A stretch of DNA of 64,000 nt from Mesorhizobium sp. CA8 (GTDB taxonomy: Bacteria > Pseudomonadota > Alphaproteobacteria > Rhizobiales > Rhizobiaceae): NCBI RefSeq assembly GCF_020164955.1, contig NZ_JAIUHG010000026.1, forward strand, positions 1-64,000. The letters run 5' to 3'. How positions within the stretch are numbered: the first letter of the stretch is position 1; every line of letters begins with the position of its first letter. The notes under the pieces are model-generated. The model did not search any database. It was given only the letters and a program-made list of their open reading frames with translations, and was not told the origin of the DNA. Position numbers and translations under genes: made by a program. Positions 18,821-27,475 of the stretch are shown one piece after another.

Positions 18821-19288
18821 GTGAGCGCCAGAGCGATATTCGAAGGATTGCGTGCCGACGGTCAGAAGCTTCAGGAGCTGACGACGAGCGTGCTTGGCGC
18901 CGACGGGGAGGGAAGCCGAGAACTGCTCGCCCTCACAAAGATCATCGACGACATCAATGCCCGCTCCAATCAGCTCCGACGAGAGATTGAAGCGGGCGCA
19001 ACATGTGAGGCGGTTTTAATGTCAGATCAGGAATCCTCGTCAAAGCTTTCGCATGGAGTGAGTATCAGGTCCCGATCAGGCGAGGCGGCGGAGGTCGTGA
19101 TCGTAGTGCAAGCCGGAGACAGCGATTTCGACGAGCCAGCCCTGTTAGCTAAGGCCTCGGCTCAACTCGCCGATGCAATCAATGCCCACAAACAGAATAC
19201 CTCTGAACCGCAATCGCGGCCGGAGGAACCGATGGCTTCCCCCGACGCTCCGACCACACCAGGCTCCGGGGCCTGGTGGAATGGCTGA
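18821..19288 (+). CDS. hypothetical protein, 155 residues
   Basis: GTG start with GAAGG upstream. The N-terminal 60 residues look helical (LRADGQKLQELTTSVLG, KIIDDINARSNQLRREIE) and the tail is Pro/Ser/Ala-rich, ending SGAWWNG. No membrane segment and no family recognised. It is divergent from glgX. The composition is protein-like, but nothing else confirms it. Confidence 0.45.
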   Translation: MSARAIFEGLRADGQKLQELTTSVLGADGEGSRELLALTKIIDDINARSNQLRREIEAGATCEAVLMSDQESSSKLSHGVSIRSRSGEAAEVVIVVQAGDSDFDEPALLAKASAQLADAINAHKQNTSEPQSRPEEPMASPDAPTTPGSGAWWNG

Positions 19289-19771
19289 GGCCTCTCGATC
19301 GGTCATCGCTGGCCGGCGTGGCCGGTGTTGGCAACGGCCGTCCGTTTCGAACGAAAGGTCGATAGCGATCCCGAGCTACCGAGTCCAAGAGAGGAACATT
19401 TGTCCGCGAGACCGGCTGGGCTGCGTCCACCTTCTTCGCGCCACGGCGAGACGTGACCGCGTCGTGCTCGGACGTGCGCAGCCACTGCCATCCCTGCATG
19501 CCTGGAACCGACCTGTGCTCGGGCAAAGGCTTAAGCCGGGCATCGAGATCGATCGGGCCACAGCGTTGAAGCGGCGAAAGCAATGTCATCGGGCCGCCGC
19601 CGATCCAACCGTCGGACGGGGTAAGACCCGGTTCGGTCGGCATAGATATTCGAGCCGGTAGGCGATGGCAGTGTGCAACAGCCTGCGGCGCATGAACCGA
19701 CGGCGCCCGCCTTGCCTGGAACACCAGCGCCACTTTCGGGTTTGGCGCCGCTGCTTGGAATAAAAAGTTTC
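19289..19771. other. region without recognisable gene upstream of nuoD
   Basis: About 480 bases. Overlapping frames on both strands, none with a known motif or a good ribosome site. It presumably contains the nuoD promoter. The open frame of nuoD extends back to 19673, but that part is not NuoD-like. Confidence 0.35.
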
Positions 19772-20959
19772 ATGGCCGAGTCCGCCGTCAGGAACTTCAA
19801 TATCAATTTCGGTCCGCAGCATCCGGCGGCGCACGGTGTGCTTCGCCTTGTGCTCGAGCTTGACGGCGAGGTGGTTGAACGGGTCGACCCTCATATAGGT
19901 CTGCTCCACCGCGGCACCGAAAAGCTCATCGAATACAAGACCTATCTCCAAGCCCTGCCTTACTTCGACCGCCTCGATTATGTGGCGCCGATGTGCCAGG
20001 AGCATGCCTGGTGCCTGGCAATCGAGAAGCTTGCGGGCCTGACCGTGCCGCGGCGCGCGCAATTGATACGTGTTCTTTACAGCGAGATATCGCGGATACT
20101 GTCCCACCTGCTCAATGTCACAACCCAGGCATTGGATATCGGCGCGCTAACTCCACCGCTATGGGGCTTCATTGAGCGAGAGAAGCTGATGGTGTTCTAT
20201 GAGCGGGCCTCAGGCTCTCGCATGCACGCCGCCTATTTTCGGCCTGGCGGGGTGCACCAGGACCTGCCGCCGGATCTCGTCGAAGATATCGGCAAGTGGA
20301 TCGATCCCTTTCTGAAGTCCGTCGCTGACTTGGATCGGCTGCTCACCAACAACCGCATCTTCAAGCTTCGCAACGTCGACATCGGCCAGATCTCCGAGGC
20401 GGACGCCTGGGGATGGGGCTTCTCGGGCGTGATGGTGCGCGGCTCGGGCGCTGCATGGGACTTGCGGAGGGCGCAGCCCTATGAATGCTACGCCGAAATG
20501 GATTTCGATATACCCGTGGGCAAGAACGGCGACTGCTACGATCGGTATCTCGTGCGCATGGAAGAGATGCGCCAGTCGGCGAACATCATGCGCCAATGCG
20601 TCGATCTGCTGGTGAAGGAGGGGCCAGGGCCCATCTCCAATCCGGACGGAAAGATCGTGCCGCCGAACCGAGCCGCGATGAAGCGCTCGATGGAAGCGCT
20701 GATCCATCATTTCAAACTCTATACGGAAGGTTTCCGCGTGCCGGCGGGAGAGGTCTATGCTGCTGTCGAAGCGCCCAAAGGCGAGTTCGGCGTCTATCTG
20801 GTCGCGGACGGCACGAACAAGCCATACCGGTGCAAATTGCGGGCGCCGAGCTTCGCACACCTGCAGGCGATGGACCTGCTCTGCCGAGGCCACCTGCTCG
20901 CGGACGTCACGGCCGTCCTGGGGTCGATCGATATCGTGCTGGGCGACGTGGACAGATAG
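19772..20959 (+). CDS. nuoD: NADH-quinone oxidoreductase subunit D (solitary copy)
   Basis: NuoD is the 49-kDa subunit of complex I that lines the quinone pocket. 395 residues, the normal length. Motifs: FGPQHPAAHGVLRL with the quinone-binding His, HIGLLHRGTEKL, YFDRLDYV, RRAQPYECY and DIPVGKNGDCYDRY. All look intact. What is odd is its place: no other nuo gene is nearby, whereas nuoD is normally between nuoC and nuoE. The ATG at 19772 opens on the family sequence but has only a weak ribosome site. It is either a second NuoD (as in genomes with a divergent extra nuo set) or a stranded copy. A broken outer-membrane gene follows. Confidence 0.9.
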   Translation: MAESAVRNFNINFGPQHPAAHGVLRLVLELDGEVVERVDPHIGLLHRGTEKLIEYKTYLQALPYFDRLDYVAPMCQEHAWCLAIEKLAGLTVPRRAQLIRVLYSEISRILSHLLNVTTQALDIGALTPPLWGFIEREKLMVFYERASGSRMHAAYFRPGGVHQDLPPDLVEDIGKWIDPFLKSVADLDRLLTNNRIFKLRNVDIGQISEADAWGWGFSGVMVRGSGAAWDLRRAQPYECYAEMDFDIPVGKNGDCYDRYLVRMEEMRQSANIMRQCVDLLVKEGPGPISNPDGKIVPPNRAAMKRSMEALIHHFKLYTEGFRVPAGEVYAAVEAPKGEFGVYLVADGTNKPYRCKLRAPSFAHLQAMDLLCRGHLLADVTAVLGSIDIVLGDVDR

Positions 20960-21004
20960 CTCCGAGCCCTTGAGGCGCGAGCCCAACGTTCAAGTTGGGC
21001 CGGT

Positions 21005-21620
21005 ACGGCACCGTTGTGCTCTTCCGAAACAGCCTCCATCAAATACCGATTGTTCGGCATTCCCGGCGAGACGCTGGACGGCTGCTCGACGGCATCGGCA
21101 ACAGGCTAACCTACAAGCAGGATACCGCCCAGTTCGGCGGTTCGGCGCGGGTCGGCATGGCGCATCAGGCGCTTCTACCTGCAGCCCAACGATCCAGTTT
21201 CGACGGGTGGCCTTCTCCGCCAGGAGGAGGGCTCGGTCGGCGCCTTCAGCTTCGAAAGCAGCGACAACATGTTTATGCCGTGACGCCGGCGCTGGAGGTC
21301 GGAGCCGAAATCCCAGTCAACGACATTGCCAGTTGCCGCACCTACGGAAAGGCCTGCGTCGAGTTCTCCCCCCAAGCGATGGGAGATCGTGGGAACGTTT
21401 TCGCTGCCGCCGAGAATCTGCCCGGCAACCCCGCATTGCACCTGACGGAAGCCATCGATTCGCAGCTCTATCGGGTCCGCGCCGCGCGCCGGAGCTCAAT
21501 GTGGTCAACGGCGTGGGGTTGGCGGTCAGTACAACGGCGCCTTCGGGGAGCGCCCAAGCAGAACGCGCTCAGCGCGCCTCTACGTTAAGCTGGCTTCGGG
21601 CGGGGTCAGGAGGGGATATC
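21005..21620 (+). pseudogene. autotransporter-type beta-barrel remnant, several frameshifts
   Basis: Pieces in successive frames read as one C-terminal outer-membrane barrel: RFYLQPNDPVSTGGLLRQEE and a VGAFSFESSDNMF stretch in one frame, TPALEVGAEIPVND and AENLPGNPALHLTEA in the next, then VELNVVNGVGLAV, QYNGAFGER and SARLYVKLAS in others. The closing pattern (short strand, QYNGAFGER, then a basic final strand) is typical of the last strands of autotransporter barrels. At least three shifts and one stop are needed, so it is dead. The passenger is missing. Confidence 0.5.
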
Positions 21621-22241
21621 AATCTATTCGGAAGGTCTCCGGCGGATGTAGCGCGTCCACTTTCGTTTCCCCGTCAGCCGGCTCGGCACAGTTGAAAGGC
21701 GATCCTATCCTCGACGTCAGGCGCCATGGCGCAGGAGACCAGCGGCAACCCCGGTGCCGGCGCTACGATACGGAGCATTGGATGGACCCGAAAAGGAGGC
21801 GCCAATGTACAAAACGCAGGAAGAAGACCGAGCAGGTCGAGTGCTTCGGTTGCCCAAGCCAAGGTCAGTGAACCACCCAAGAGCATCGCACTGCCTCTGA
21901 GCAAGGTGGCGAGATGCTGGCCCGGTACGGTGAGATCGGAATGCTGTGGAACGGCGCCGGAAACGCTAGGAAGCCGGCTCACGCAGGGCGCAGGATCGAG
22001 AACAAACGAGCTTAGGGGTGCAATACCGGCGGTAGATGGAACCTTCGCCCGCCAGGCAAGTTCGGCCTCGCAATTTCCGGACTTCGCAGCTGTTGCCCGT
22101 TCCATTGAAACAGGAGCCTTCAAGGCTCCCGACGAAACCAGCAGTTCCGACTAACCGAGCATCGGGCGAGTACGGTCCGAGCCCGGCAAGCAAGGCACCA
22201 CCCTCGAATTGCCTTCTGGCGATTCTTACAACACGTGAGAT
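21621..22241. other. region without recognisable gene
   Basis: About 620 bases before the SDR gene. A frame at 21726-22154 (142 codons) is open on the plus strand but Ser/Ala/Arg-rich and unlike known proteins. A short hairpin (GGAGCC, loop TTCAA, GGCTCC) lies at 22113-22129 with no T-run. Confidence 0.35.
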
Positions 22242-23114
22242 ATGAGAATGTCCGCTTCTATCCACCCCGATCTCGATGGAAAACTTCCAGAGCAACAGCA
22301 GAGCGCACCTGGAACCATGAGTAAGATGTCTCCCCGGCCAGACCACGGAGAGCAAAGCTACAGGGGCAGTGGTAAGCTTGCTGGTCGTGTGGCGGTTATA
22401 ACGGGAGGCGACTCAGGCATTGGCAGAGCAGTTGCAATCGCGTTCGCGAGAGAGGGCGCAGACGTGCTTATTTCCTACCTGGAGGAGCACGAGGACGCCC
22501 GCGATACCGCTCAATGGATCGAGCGGGCAGGCCGAAGAGCCGTCCTCGTTCCCGGTGATGTCGGCGACGCAGCGCATTGCCGGCACATTATTGAGACAGC
22601 AGTAAGTGAACTTGGCCGCCTAGATATTCTCGTCAACAATGCAGCACATCAGGCGAGTGTCGACAGCATCGCAGATCTGACATTTGAGGAACTGGATCGC
22701 ACTTTCAAAACGAATGTCTACTCCCAGTTCATGCTGGCTCAGGCTGCATTGGAGCGGATGGGCGAGGGCGGCAGGATAATCAACACAGCCTCGATCCAGG
22801 CTTCCGATCCTTCGCCGCCGCTTCTTGCCTATGCAGCTACCAAAGCGGCCGTCGCGAATTTCACCAGGGGGCTCGCCAAGATGGTCGCAGAGCGGGGCAT
22901 CAGAGTGAATGCGGTCGCACCGGGCCCGGTCTGGACGCCACTCATTCCCTCGACCATGCCCGCCGAGAAAGTAAGGGAGTTTGGCCGAAATACCCCGATC
23001 GGCAGGCCAGCTCATCCGGCGGAACTTGCTGGCGCGTATGTACTGCTCGCGTCCGACGACGCGAGCTATATGGCAGGTGCGGTTGTCGCGGTTACCGGCG
23101 GCCGCCCCATGTAG
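22242..23114 (+). CDS. short-chain dehydrogenase/reductase, general-stress type
   Basis: 290 residues with about 45 extra at the N-terminus, as in the YhdF/YhxC/YdaD group of stress SDRs. Cofactor motif TGGDSGIGRA, then NNAA, the catalytic Ser in INTAS, and the YAATK active site (Tyr and Lys). It would use NAD(P)H on an unknown alcohol or aldehyde. The N-terminal segment (PGTMSKMSPRPDHGEQSYRG) is typical of the subgroup. ATG 22242 or 22248 could be the start. It stands alone. Confidence 0.88.
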   Translation: MRMSASIHPDLDGKLPEQQQSAPGTMSKMSPRPDHGEQSYRGSGKLAGRVAVITGGDSGIGRAVAIAFAREGADVLISYLEEHEDARDTAQWIERAGRRAVLVPGDVGDAAHCRHIIETAVSELGRLDILVNNAAHQASVDSIADLTFEELDRTFKTNVYSQFMLAQAALERMGEGGRIINTASIQASDPSPPLLAYAATKAAVANFTRGLAKMVAERGIRVNAVAPGPVWTPLIPSTMPAEKVREFGRNTPIGRPAHPAELAGAYVLLASDDASYMAGAVVAVTGGRPM

Positions 23115-24063
23115 ACTCGCCGCAACTCGCGCGCCTGTGCCAAGGCTGGCGACGAGTTGCCTTGCGTAAGGTCATCGGCAGCGATTCCCCTGATGAGCCC
23201 AGAGGGCCAAGGGGGGCGTCCATTCTGCCGCTATCGCGCTTGACCCCAGCGATTGCTGCCGTTGGTCGGCGCCGCTTAACCTAGCAGAGTTGCAAAGGAT
23301 GACTCGCGGATCCATACGCAGTTCAGTTCTAGCGCGAAATGCTCAGCCTCTACGGTTTTTTATGTCGTTCGCCTTTAGCCGATCCATGATCGCACGCAAG
23401 TGGTCGGGCAACCATCTCTCCGTGCGAAAAATCGGGAGCGCACGCAAGTGGCGTCGCATTATTTCGTTTTTGAACTGCTGTCGCAGAAGTGATGCAGCCT
23501 GTTCCGTAGTACGCCTGTTCCGCTGCATCGTTTATCGGCAAACTTGATCCCAGATACCGAGCAGAACTGGGCGTTAGGTGAAAGGTTCCTCAGCTCTGTT
23601 CCCCAGCCTTCGCTTCTGCCGGAAACACTGCAAGCTGACGCTCGGCTCCGGGGCTCAATTGGAACGCCGGCTCGCCCCTTGAGGTCAGCCTCCGACCGCG
23701 CCGGAATATGCCGCCCCCTGAGAAAGGGACAAGTCCTTGGCAGCACCATTTTCGCATGGAGGTTGCCCACCATACTGTCGCCGTCTGCCTCGATGGTCCC
23801 ACAGGCTGCGCGTCGCGGTCGACAGATGGAGCCATCCCACCGTTGCCACGCTTTCGGCGGATGGGCTGGAAAAGGTTCGGACCCGTTGCCGTACAATACG
23901 TGAGTATTTGAAAAGGCCTCGGACGGTTTACCGATGACCGGCGTTTCCCACGCGTGAATTCAGTAATCCGGCCGAGATTTCGAGGATGCCAGCTCCGGTC
24001 GCCCGGCCTGATTAAGCCAAAGCCCAATCTCCAGCAGGTTGGCTTTATGCGCTGATCAAGCAA
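23115..24063. other. long region without a confident gene
   Basis: About 950 bases. One minus-strand frame, 23343-23528 (61 codons, MQRNRRTTEQAASLL start, then basic helices), is protein-like but lacks a ribosome site. Frames on the plus strand at 23290-23547 and 23544-23903 look like shadows. No RNA gene or IS end seen. Confidence 0.35.
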
Positions 24064-24090
24064 AAGGGGCCTACCCGCTGTCGGCCCCTT
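24064..24090 (-). terminator. probable rho-independent terminator downstream of the GntR gene
   Basis: A perfect 8-bp inverted repeat (AAGGGGCC at 24064-24071 and GGCCCCTT at 24083-24090) with an 11-base loop. Read on the minus strand, it is followed by TTTTG. It lies 146 bases past the GntR stop. Confidence 0.6.
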
Positions 24091-24235
24091 CAACCAACCG
24101 AGTGCGCGCTTCAGCGAACTCCAAATGGGTGACCATTAACGGCAGCTCTGCGCCCCATCACGGTCGTTGGAGCGAAACTTTGCGCCGCCTGGGCGCCGAC
24201 ATCTTCTGCTAAGATTCGGACCGTCCGGAAATTTT

Positions 24236-24928
24236 TCAGGCCACGTGCCGCCGAATTGGCTTGCGATCGTCAGCCGCGAACACCGCGCTCGCCTCGCTGA
24301 CGATTGAGACATGGTCCCTGGCGGCCTGGCCCGCAGCCACGCTATCTCCGCGCATGATTGCGGTGACGATCAGGTCGTGTTCCTGCCAGGATTTGGCCAG
24401 CCGTCCGGGCAGCATGAACTGCGCGCGGCGGAAGGGTGCCAGCCGGCTGCGGGTCATCACGGTGAGTTCGTGGATATGCGCATTGTGGGCGCCACGATAA
24501 AGCCGGCTATGGAACTCGGTGTTGAAATACTCATAGTCCTCCTCGGCGCCCAACTGCACCATCCGCGCCGAAGCCTGGTGCTCGATCTCGAGCCCGCGAC
24601 GCTCGCTGCTGGTCATGCGCTCGGCCGAGAAGCGCGCGCAGATCGCTTCCAGTTCGGCCATGCTCTCGAACATCGAGGCGAGATGCTCCTGCGTCACGAC
24701 GGCAACGATAGCACCCCTGTTGGGCCGTCTCTCGACCAGTCCCATGGCGCTGAGCCGGCCGAGCGCCTCCCTGACAGGGGTGCGTGATACGTCGAAGCGA
24801 GCGGCGAGCGAGGTCTCGTCCAGCTTTTCGCCGGGACGCAGGTAGCCGGTGACGATCCGGTCGCCGATCGCCCTGACCATCTGATCCACGGTCGTGCCCG
24901 ACCTGATCAAGCTGCGCTTCCCCGACAA
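24236..24928 (-). CDS. GntR-family transcriptional regulator, FCD (FadR-like) subfamily
   Basis: 230 residues. A winged helix at the N-terminus (LRPGEKLDETSLAARFDVS, then RTPVREALGRL, then VERRPNRGAIVA) is followed by an all-helical FCD ligand domain with metal-site residues of the type EFHSRLY and EHDLIVTAI. It starts at TTG 24928, chosen because GGAGG sits four bases upstream; no ATG is available. It is divergent from the BMP-transporter/biuret operon across 274 bases and is the obvious candidate regulator of it. FCD regulators often repress catabolic operons until an acid ligand binds; the ligand here could be a pathway metabolite (inference). Confidence 0.9.
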   Translation of the reverse strand: MSGKRSLIRSGTTVDQMVRAIGDRIVTGYLRPGEKLDETSLAARFDVSRTPVREALGRLSAMGLVERRPNRGAIVAVVTQEHLASMFESMAELEAICARFSAERMTSSERRGLEIEHQASARMVQLGAEEDYEYFNTEFHSRLYRGAHNAHIHELTVMTRSRLAPFRRAQFMLPGRLAKSWQEHDLIVTAIMRGDSVAAGQAARDHVSIVSEASAVFAADDRKPIRRHVA

Positions 24929-25041
24929 TTTTCCTCCGTCGCGTCTCTCGTGGAGTCGGTCGACTCGTTGGCCTTCGACTCGGATATGCCCTCTATGCCT
25001 TTATTTTAATCTGCCTGTCAAATTGGCTACTTTCAAGGCAA

Positions 25042-25055
25042 AAAGTGCATGCAAT
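25042..25055 (+). promoter_or_regulatory. putative GntR operator, distal box
   Basis: AAAGTGCATGCAAT, built around the palindrome TGCATGCA (25046-25053). It is an exact reverse complement of the second box at 25135-25148. Lies in the divergent gntR/bmp intergenic region. Core-to-core distance is 91 bp, close to a whole number of helical turns. Confidence 0.6.
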
Positions 25056-25134
25056 TGCCTCCGGCATAGGCATAAGCCTTCGAGCTGGTTACTGATTTTA
25101 TTGATTAATTTTCAAGACACAAACTGGCACAGTG

Positions 25135-25148
25135 ATTGCATGCACTTT
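25135..25148 (-). promoter_or_regulatory. putative GntR operator, proximal box
   Basis: ATTGCATGCACTTT, the exact reverse complement of the distal box, with the TGCATGCA core at 25137-25144. It ends about 55 bases before the ATG of the substrate-binding protein, where repressor binding could block transcription of the operon. Confidence 0.6.
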
Positions 25149-25202
25149 CTTCGACGGCATGTTAACCGACCCGGAAAAGGGTCTCAAAGGGGAGCATTCA
25201 CT

Positions 25203-26330
25203 ATGACCGACAGATTCATGCTTAACCGCCGCCAACTGCTCAAGACGACCGCTGCAGGAGCCGCGCTCGGCCTCGCCTCGGCATCCTTTCCGATCAGCCG
25301 TGCCTTCGCCACCGCCGCCACTGTCGGCTTCATCTATGTCGGCCCGAAGGACGACTATGGCTACAACCAGGCGCATGCCGAAGGGGCGGCCGCGCTGAAC
25401 GGCATCGAAGGCATCTCCGTCGTCGAGGAGGAAAACGTTCCCGAGACGGTCGACGTCCAGAAGACGATGGAATCGATGATCAATCTCGACGGCGCCTCAT
25501 TGATCTTCCCAACCTCCTTCGGCTATTTCGATCCGCACATGTTGGCCATGTGCGCGAAATTCCCCGACGTGCAGTTCCGCCATTGCGGCGGCATGTGGGA
25601 CAAGGCCAAGCACCCGATGAATGCCGGCTCCTATTTCGGCTATATCGGCATGGGCCAGTACCTGAACGGCGTCGTCGCCGGCCACACATCGAAGTCGAAG
25701 AAGCTCGGTTTCGTCGCCGCCAAGCCCATTCCGCAGGTGCTGCTCAACATCAATTCCTTCCTGCTCGGCGCGCGCTCGGTCGATCCGGCGATCACCTGCC
25801 AGGTCATCTTCACCGGCGAATGGTCGCTGGCGGTGAAGGAAGCGGAAGCCGCCAACGCGTTGGTCGACCAGGGCGCCGACGTCATCACTTGCCATGTCGA
25901 CAGCCCGAAAGTGGTGGTCGAGACGGTCGCGGGCCGCGGCGCCTTCGTCTGTGGCTACCACGCCAACCAGAGCCCGCTGGCGCCCGAAAAATACCTCACC
26001 GGGGCCGAGTGGAACTGGGCCAAGGTCTACAAGATGTTCGTCGACGACCTCATCGCCGGCACGCCGCTGCCCAATTTCACCCGCGGCGGACTGGCCGACG
26101 GCTTCGTCAAGATGAGCCCGCTCGGTCCCGCCGTCGGCGAGCCGGCCCGCAAGCAATTCGACGCCACCTTGGCCGAAATGATGAAGGGCGGCTTCTCCGT
26201 CATCAAGGGCCCGCTGAAGAGCAACAAGGGCGCCGTCGTGGCGACGGAGGGCCAGGCCTTCGCCGAGACAGCCATCGAGCTCGAAAGCATGGACTATCTC
26301 GTCGAGGGCGTCGTCGGCTCGACCGCCTGA
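25203..26330 (+). CDS. BMP-family ABC transporter substrate-binding protein
   Basis: 375 residues from the ATG at 25203 (GGGGAG 9 bases upstream). The N-terminus carries a twin-arginine-type signal (NRRQLLKTTAAGA) ending near AFA, so it is probably exported by Tat. The rest is a BMP/Med (PnrA-like) domain: VGFIYVGPKDDYGYNQAH, IFPTSFGYFDPHMLAMC, and DVITCHVDSPKVV. BMP proteins normally bind nucleosides or purines; the operon here points to a biuret- or ureide-like nitrogen compound (inference). First gene of the eight-gene operon. Confidence 0.9.
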   Translation: MTDRFMLNRRQLLKTTAAGAALGLASASFPISRAFATAATVGFIYVGPKDDYGYNQAHAEGAAALNGIEGISVVEEENVPETVDVQKTMESMINLDGASLIFPTSFGYFDPHMLAMCAKFPDVQFRHCGGMWDKAKHPMNAGSYFGYIGMGQYLNGVVAGHTSKSKKLGFVAAKPIPQVLLNINSFLLGARSVDPAITCQVIFTGEWSLAVKEAEAANALVDQGADVITCHVDSPKVVVETVAGRGAFVCGYHANQSPLAPEKYLTGAEWNWAKVYKMFVDDLIAGTPLPNFTRGGLADGFVKMSPLGPAVGEPARKQFDATLAEMMKGGFSVIKGPLKSNKGAVVATEGQAFAETAIELESMDYLVEGVVGSTA

Positions 26331-26350
26331 AGCCGAGCGGAGACGGGACT

Positions 26351-27475
26351 ATGGCCGATACGGTCAGCAGTGCGGATGCGCCGGCCCTGCTCGGCGCCAA
26401 AGGATATCCGGCGGCGCTGGAAGGGATCGCGCGGCGGGCGGAAGCTTTCGTCATTCCGCTCGGGGCACTTGTCGTCGGCATGGCGCTGTTCAGCCTGTTC
26501 ATCGCCCTGGTCGGCAAGTCGCCGGTCCTGCTCTACGAGACCATGTGGCGGGGCGGCTTCGGTTCGTGGTTCTCCATCCAGAATTCGCTGTCGCGGGCCG
26601 CACCGCTGCTGCTGGCGGCGCTGTGCGTGGCACTGCCGGCGCGGCTCGGCCTCGTCGTCATCGGCGGCGAGGGCGCCATCGTGCTCGGCGGCGTCAGCGC
26701 CGCTGCCATGGGCGTGGCGCTGAGCGGCGCGCCTTCCTTCATCGTCATTGTTGCCATGGGCGTGGCGGGCCTGGCCGCCGGCGGCATCTGGATCGGTGCC
26801 GTCGGCGCGCTCCGCCACTACCGGGCCATCAACGAGACCATTTCCAGCCTGCTGATGGCCTACATCGCCATCGCCCTGATGAACCAGCTGGTGGAAGGGC
26901 CGCTGCGCGACCCGGCCTCGCTCAACAAGCCCTCGACCCAGCCGCTCGCCAACATCTACCGCATCGGCAACATTCCGGGCATGGAGGTGCATTGGGGGCT
27001 TGCGGTCGGCGTCGTCGCCTGCGTGCTCTCCTGGGTGCTGATCGAAAAAACCCGCTGGGGCTTTGCCGCCCGCATCGCCGGCGGCAATGTCAGGGCAGCG
27101 CAGGTGCAGGGGCTGGCGGTCGGACCGCTCATCGTCGGCTTTACCGCGCTCGCGGGCGGCTTTGCCGGTCTTGCCGGCATGCTGGAAGTCGCAGCCGTGC
27201 AAGGCAGTGCCAACGGCTCGCTCGCCGCCAGCTATGGCTACACCGGCATCTTCGTCGCCTTCCTCGCCCGCCACAACCCACTGGCCATCATCCCGGTCGC
27301 GATCCTACTTGGCGGCATCGACGCGTCCGGCGGGCTGATCCAGCGCCGCATGGACCTGCCCGACGCCGCCGTGCTGGTGCTGCAAGGCATGCTGTTCATC
27401 GTCATCCTGCTCAGCGAAACCTTGTACGGCCGCGTCAAGGCCTTCAATCCCGATTTGTGGCGGAGGGCCTCGTGA
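26351..27475 (+). CDS. ABC transporter permease, BMP-associated (BPD_transp_2 family), first subunit
   Basis: 374 residues with about 8-9 transmembrane helices. Family signs: LGLVVIGGEGAIVLGG near the middle of the membrane part, NETISSLLMAYIA (the coupling segment) and ARHNPLAIIPVAILLGG. It pairs with the next gene to form the channel. Its stop overlaps the next ATG by one base (TGATG). Confidence 0.92.
   Translation: MADTVSSADAPALLGAKGYPAALEGIARRAEAFVIPLGALVVGMALFSLFIALVGKSPVLLYETMWRGGFGSWFSIQNSLSRAAPLLLAALCVALPARLGLVVIGGEGAIVLGGVSAAAMGVALSGAPSFIVIVAMGVAGLAAGGIWIGAVGALRHYRAINETISSLLMAYIAIALMNQLVEGPLRDPASLNKPSTQPLANIYRIGNIPGMEVHWGLAVGVVACVLSWVLIEKTRWGFAARIAGGNVRAAQVQGLAVGPLIVGFTALAGGFAGLAGMLEVAAVQGSANGSLAASYGYTGIFVAFLARHNPLAIIPVAILLGGIDASGGLIQRRMDLPDAAVLVLQGMLFIVILLSETLYGRVKAFNPDLWRRAS

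Noticed and set aside
22113..22129. Short hairpin before the SDR gene as a terminator or attenuator
   Set aside because: No T-run follows and no gene ends just before it.
23343..23528. A 61-codon basic minus-strand ORF as a gene
   Set aside because: Protein-like, but without a ribosome site, partner gene or recognisable family; left as a note in the region entry.
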